DNA of 64,000 nt, from assembly GCF_006715395.1 (NCBI RefSeq), contig NZ_VFNC01000002.1, forward strand, positions 3,596,001-3,660,000, read 5' to 3'. Below are positions 59,724 to 64,000 of the stretch, in pieces. The notes beneath the pieces are model-generated. The model had not been told where the DNA came from. It ran no database searches and worked only from the letters and a program-made list of their open reading frames with translations. Made by a program: the position numbers and the translations under genes. The stretch's first letter is position 1. Every line of letters starts with the position of its first letter. The stretch is from Streptomyces sp. SLBN-31 (GTDB lineage Bacteria > Actinomycetota > Actinomycetes > Streptomycetales > Streptomycetaceae).

Positions 59724-59833
59724 GAGCGGGACGCCGTCGAGGCGTGCTCCTCAGGGGTCCTCGGGACGTAGCCGAACGTAGTACCACAGTCACGGGAATC
59801 GCGGGTTCCTTATGCCACCTTCATCGTGCTACA

Positions 59834-59866
59834 ACAGGTCTACACCACTGAGTGGTGTAGACCACC
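59834..59866. promoter_or_regulatory. Paired dre elements upstream of nagE2
   Basis: Two dre-like sites, ACAGGTCTACACCACT (59834-59849) and AGTGGTGTAGACCACC (59851-59866), face each other one base apart, forming a perfect 27-bp palindrome GGTCTACACCACT-G-AGTGGTGTAGACC (59837-59863). It lies 19-51 bases before the nagE2 start, probably covering the promoter. Confidence 0.9.
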
Positions 59867-59884
59867 ACCCGATGGAGGAAGTCT

Positions 59885-61135
59885 ATGAGCACCGCCACCG
59901 CGCCCACGGCGGCCCCCACGAAGAAGTGGGGATCAGGCCTGTTCCAGGGCCTGCAGAAGATTGGTCGCAGTCTGCAGCTCCCGATCGCCGTACTGCCGGC
60001 GGCCGGCATCCTGCTGCGCTTCGGCCAGCAGGACATCCACGACAAGCTGCACCTGCCCGACAAGGTCACGGCGGTCTTCGCAACGGCGGGTGGCGCGATC
60101 TTCGACAACCTGCCGCTGCTGTTCTGCATCGGTGTGGCGATCGGCTTCGCGAAGAAGTCCGACGGCTCGACGGCCCTCGCGGCGCTCGTCGGCTTCCTGG
60201 TCTACAGCAACGTCCTCAAGGCGTTCCCGGTCACCGAGGCGAAGGTCCTCAAGGGCGCGGACATAGCCGCGACCTACAACAACCCCGGTGTGCTCGGCGG
60301 CATCATCATGGGCCTGCTGTCCGCCGTGCTCTGGCAGCGCTTCCACCGCACCAAGCTGGTGGACTGGCTCGGCTTCTTCAACGGCCGCCGGCTGGTGCCG
60401 ATCATCATGGCCTTCGTCGGTCTGGTCATGGGTGTCTTCTTCGGCCTGGTCTGGAAGCCGATCGGTGAGGGCATCTCCAACCTGGGCGAGCAGATCACGG
60501 GCCTGGGGGCCTTCGGTGCCGGTCTGTTCGGTCTGATCAACCGCGGTCTGATCCCGATCGGCATGCACCAGTTCGTCAACTCCGTGGCCTGGTTCCAGAT
60601 CGGTGACTTCAAGAACGCCGCCGGCACCGTCGTGCACGGCGACCTGACCCGCTTCTTCGCCGGTGACCCGACCGCCGGTCAGTTCATGTCCGGCTTCTTC
60701 CCGATCATGATGTTCGGTCTGCCGGCCGCCGCGATCGCCATCGCGCACTCCGCCCGCCCCGAGCGCCGCAAGGCCGTGATGGGCATGATGATCTCGCTGG
60801 CGCTGACCTCCTTCATGACCGGTGTGACCGAGCCGATCGAGTTCTCGTTCATGTTCATCGCCCCGGTGCTCTACGGCATCCACGCGGTGCTCACCGCCCT
60901 GTCCATGGCCATCACCTGGGCCCTGGGCGTGCACGCGGGCTTCACCTTCTCCGCGGGCGCCATCGACTACGGCCTCAACTGGAACCTCGCCACCAAGCCC
61001 TGGCTGATCATCCCGATCGGTCTCGTCTTCGGCGCGATCTACTACGTCGTCTTCCGCTTCGCCATCACGAAGTTCAACCTCCCCACCCCGGGCCGCGAGC
61101 CCGAGGAGGAGGTCGAGGACCTCACCAAGGCGTGA
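59885..61135 (+). CDS. nagE2: GlcNAc PTS EIIC component NagE2 (main carrier)
   Basis: 416-residue EIIC permease with about ten helices, close paralogue of NagE1. Markers: GRSLQLPIAVLPAAGILLRFGQQDIHDKLHL, SDGSTALAALVGFLVYSNVLKAF, MHQFVNSVAWFQIGDFKNAAG, GVTEPIEFSFMFIAPVLYGIHAVLT (substrate site). A GGAGGAAG site precedes the ATG at 59885. It mediates GlcNAc uptake and phosphorylation, with phosphate from NagF. Two dre elements upstream, one 17-bp terminator downstream, so it is monocistronic. Confidence 0.94.
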   Translation: MSTATAPTAAPTKKWGSGLFQGLQKIGRSLQLPIAVLPAAGILLRFGQQDIHDKLHLPDKVTAVFATAGGAIFDNLPLLFCIGVAIGFAKKSDGSTALAALVGFLVYSNVLKAFPVTEAKVLKGADIAATYNNPGVLGGIIMGLLSAVLWQRFHRTKLVDWLGFFNGRRLVPIIMAFVGLVMGVFFGLVWKPIGEGISNLGEQITGLGAFGAGLFGLINRGLIPIGMHQFVNSVAWFQIGDFKNAAGTVVHGDLTRFFAGDPTAGQFMSGFFPIMMFGLPAAAIAIAHSARPERRKAVMGMMISLALTSFMTGVTEPIEFSFMFIAPVLYGIHAVLTALSMAITWALGVHAGFTFSAGAIDYGLNWNLATKPWLIIPIGLVFGAIYYVVFRFAITKFNLPTPGREPEEEVEDLTKA

Positions 61136-61147
61136 GCCCACGACAGC

Positions 61148-61185
61148 ACGAAGGGCCCGGAGCCGCACGGCTCCGGGCCCTTCGT
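61148..61185. terminator. Bidirectional terminator after nagE2
   Basis: Perfect 17-bp stem ACGAAGGGCCCGGAGCC / GGCTCCGGGCCCTTCGT with a GCAC loop, between the nagE2 stop and the convergent metallohydrolase stop. Confidence 0.92.
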
Positions 61186-61195
61186 CGTCGTGGCG

Positions 61196-61948
61196 TCAGA
61201 TCTCGTACGTCACCCTCGGCGTCGCCAGCTCCACCGGGCCCGCGTACGCGGCACGCGCGTCGGCCAGGTTGATCTGCGGGTCGGTCCACGGCGGGATGTG
61301 GGTGAGGACCAGGCGCCGGGCGCCCGCCCGGGCCGCCGACTCCCCCGCCTCGCGGCCGTTGAGGTGCAGGTCGGGGATGTTCTCCTTGCCGTGCGTGAAG
61401 GCCGCCTCGCAGAGGAACAGGTCGGTGTCGCGGGCGAGTTCGTCCAGCACGGAGGTCACGCCCGTGTCACCGGAGTACGTCAGGGACCTGCCGCCGTGCT
61501 CGATCCGGATGCCGTACGCCTCCACCGGATGGGCCACGCGTTCCGTGTGCACCGTGAACGGGCCGATCTCGAACGTGGACGGCTTGACGGTGTGGAAGTC
61601 GAAGACCTCGCTCATCGAGGAGGCGGTGGGGGTGTCCGCGTAGGCGGTGGTCAGGCGGTGTTCGGTGCCTTCGGGGCCGTAGACGGGGATCGGGTCGCAG
61701 CGGCCGCCGTCGTGGCGGTAGTAGCGCGCGACGAAGTACGCGCACATGTCGATGCAGTGGTCGGCGTGCAGATGGCTGAGGAAGATCGCGTCGAGGTCGT
61801 AGAGACCGCAGTGGCGCTGCAGCTCGCCGAGGGCGCCGTTGCCCATGTCGAGGAGCAGCCGGAAGCCGTCGGCCTCGACGAGGTAGCTCGAGCAGGCCGA
61901 TTCCGCGGACGGGAACGACCCCGAGCAGCCGACGACGGTGAGCTTCAT
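61196..61948 (-). CDS. Metallo-beta-lactamase-fold hydrolase (RNase Z/phosphodiesterase-like)
   Basis: Zinc-dependent hydrolase of 250 residues. MKLTVVGCSGSFPSAESACSSYLVEADGFRLLLDMGNG begins the fold; the metal site is IFLSHLHADHCIDM (HxHxDH), with SGDTGVT and LVLTHIPPWTD supplying further ligands. GGAGG precedes the ATG at 61948. This subgroup covers ribonuclease Z-like and cyclic nucleotide phosphodiesterase-like proteins, so the substrate is open. It converges on nagE2. Confidence 0.87.
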   Translation of the reverse strand: MKLTVVGCSGSFPSAESACSSYLVEADGFRLLLDMGNGALGELQRHCGLYDLDAIFLSHLHADHCIDMCAYFVARYYRHDGGRCDPIPVYGPEGTEHRLTTAYADTPTASSMSEVFDFHTVKPSTFEIGPFTVHTERVAHPVEAYGIRIEHGGRSLTYSGDTGVTSVLDELARDTDLFLCEAAFTHGKENIPDLHLNGREAGESAARAGARRLVLTHIPPWTDPQINLADARAAYAGPVELATPRVTYEI

Positions 61949-62179
61949 GAAACAGAAACCTCCGCTGGCTGGAAATCCAGAGAATCCAGAAGATCGGGGA
62001 TGGGGCGTCGGGGGTCGTGCGGTCCGTCGAGCGTAAGGCGCAAAACTCCTCGTCGCTCCTCCGCCAAGGGCTGTTGTGGGCGAACTCACCTGTGGTGTCA
62101 CCGGTTCGGCTGGAAGTGGGGCGCGTGAGGCGTGAGAGAGGGCGCGCGCTGGGCGGTGCGCCCCGGTAACGTCGTCCCC

Positions 62180-62632
62180 ATGGACACGTCCTGGTGGCTT
62201 GCGCTCGCGGCCGTGGTACTGCTGGCGCTGGTCGCCACGCTCGTCGACGGGTGGGGGCGCGGGAGGCGGCCCGGGGGGCGGCGGACGCGGCCGCCGGGGC
62301 GGCCGGGCGAGCGGGGACGGCAACGGCCCAGGCCCGCCGAGATCTGGTGGGCCGACGTCCCCATCGAGGACGGGCCCGGCGGAAAGGACCGGCCCTGCCT
62401 GGTGCTCGTGGTGCACGGGGAGCGGGCGACGGTCGCGAAGATCACCAGCAAGTACCACGGCGAGCGGCCCGGGGTGATCCCGCTGCCGCCGGGAGCGGTG
62501 GGCGACCGTCAGGGCCGGGCGAGCTTTTTGGAGACGGACGAGTTGCGCGAGGTGCCGGTGTGGCATTTCCGGCGGCGGGCCGGTGTGGTGGACCCGGTCC
62601 TGTGGGACCAGGTCCGTCACCTGGCGACGTGA
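62180..62632 (+). CDS. Membrane-anchored PemK/MazF-family protein, no antitoxin
   Basis: 150-residue protein. An N-terminal helix (WWLALAAVVLLALVATLVDGW) and a basic Pro/Arg-rich linker precede a PemK/MazF-like barrel (AEIWWADVPIEDGPGGKDRPCLVLVVHGERATVAKITSK, RASFLETDELREVPVWHF). MazF-type members are mRNA interferases, but no antitoxin gene lies beside it, and the membrane anchor is atypical, so it may not be a toxin. There is no ribosome site; TAACGT ends seven bases before the ATG (leaderless). Confidence 0.8.
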   Translation: MDTSWWLALAAVVLLALVATLVDGWGRGRRPGGRRTRPPGRPGERGRQRPRPAEIWWADVPIEDGPGGKDRPCLVLVVHGERATVAKITSKYHGERPGVIPLPPGAVGDRQGRASFLETDELREVPVWHFRRRAGVVDPVLWDQVRHLAT

Positions 62633-62639
62633 GGCGCGC

Positions 62640-63962
<1,323 letters not shown>

Positions 63963-64000
63963 TCACGGCCGTACGGCGGCAGGGGTCAGCTCGGACAGAG
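63963..64000 (-). CDS. 3' end of an upstream gene (partial)
   Basis: The last 11 codons of a frame, LSELTPAAVRP then TGA at 63965-63963, run to the window edge on the minus strand. Codon use is typical, but the stretch is too short to identify. It would be the gene upstream of the cysO-like gene. Confidence 0.35.
   Translation of the reverse strand, partial: LSELTPAAVRP

Overview
The window is high-GC actinobacterial chromosome, almost certainly Streptomyces. Support comes from pervasive G/C third positions, the cslA-glxA-endoglucanase tip locus, the DasR-type nagF/nagE1/nagE2 phosphotransferase locus with dre operators, class E/F sortases with an LAxTG-type sorting signal, rare TTA codons, and many leaderless genes. 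The order of the csl and nag loci matches what I know of S. coelicolor/S. lividans; the species itself is inferred.

Layout: 0-4.2 kb holds an ectoine-type ABC importer (ehuB-C-D-A) and an IclR regulator. 4.2-10.3 kb lies between two identical tRNA-Lys(CTT) genes and carries an acyl-CoA ligase, a DUF3592-like protein, a DasR-type chitin LPMO, an SPFH protein and a two-repeat wall hydrolase. 10.3-16.3 kb has a FadR-type regulator, cslA-glxA (hyphal-tip glycan synthase plus copper radical oxidase) and a GH6 endoglucanase. 16.7-27.8 kb has a class F sortase with a surface protein, a HAD phosphatase, an LARTG-anchored protein, ROK regulator/oxidoreductase/UPF0303, FAH hydrolase, a YidC paralogue, an HxlR/MFS pair and a class E sortase. 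28-31.9 kb has a GH30-type galactanase, an MFS pump and a SEC-C protein.

About 31.9-36.95 kb is a compositionally different accessory module: a PLD-nuclease/SF2-helicase/DUF3427 protein, a TTA-containing membrane protein, and an SRA-like reader fused to a PD-(D/E)XK-like domain whose catalytic Lys looks lost. This is the best candidate for an undescribed (defence-type) system. 37-50.3 kb is ordinary chromosome with a degenerate GyrB-like ATPase, a MarR/hydrolase pair, Hsp20, MFS, DUF445, SGNH hydrolase, DUF1707 and an ABC-2 exporter. 50.6-55.9 kb has a class A PBP, Cpn10-like, DUF3618, Bcp, two tandem HNH endonucleases and an odd class-I-shaped tRNA with a Leu (TAG) anticodon. 56-64 kb has rdgB, a lipoprotein, rph, the GlcNAc PTS genes, a beta-lactamase-fold hydrolase, a membrane-anchored PemK-like protein and the cysM/cysO-like pair.

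Themes: cell-surface polysaccharide and chitin/GlcNAc metabolism recur (LPMO, csl locus, endoglucanase, PTS, PBP), with dre elements linking two of these loci. At least thirteen genes have a TANNNT -10 element 6-7 nt before the start codon and are predicted to be leaderless.
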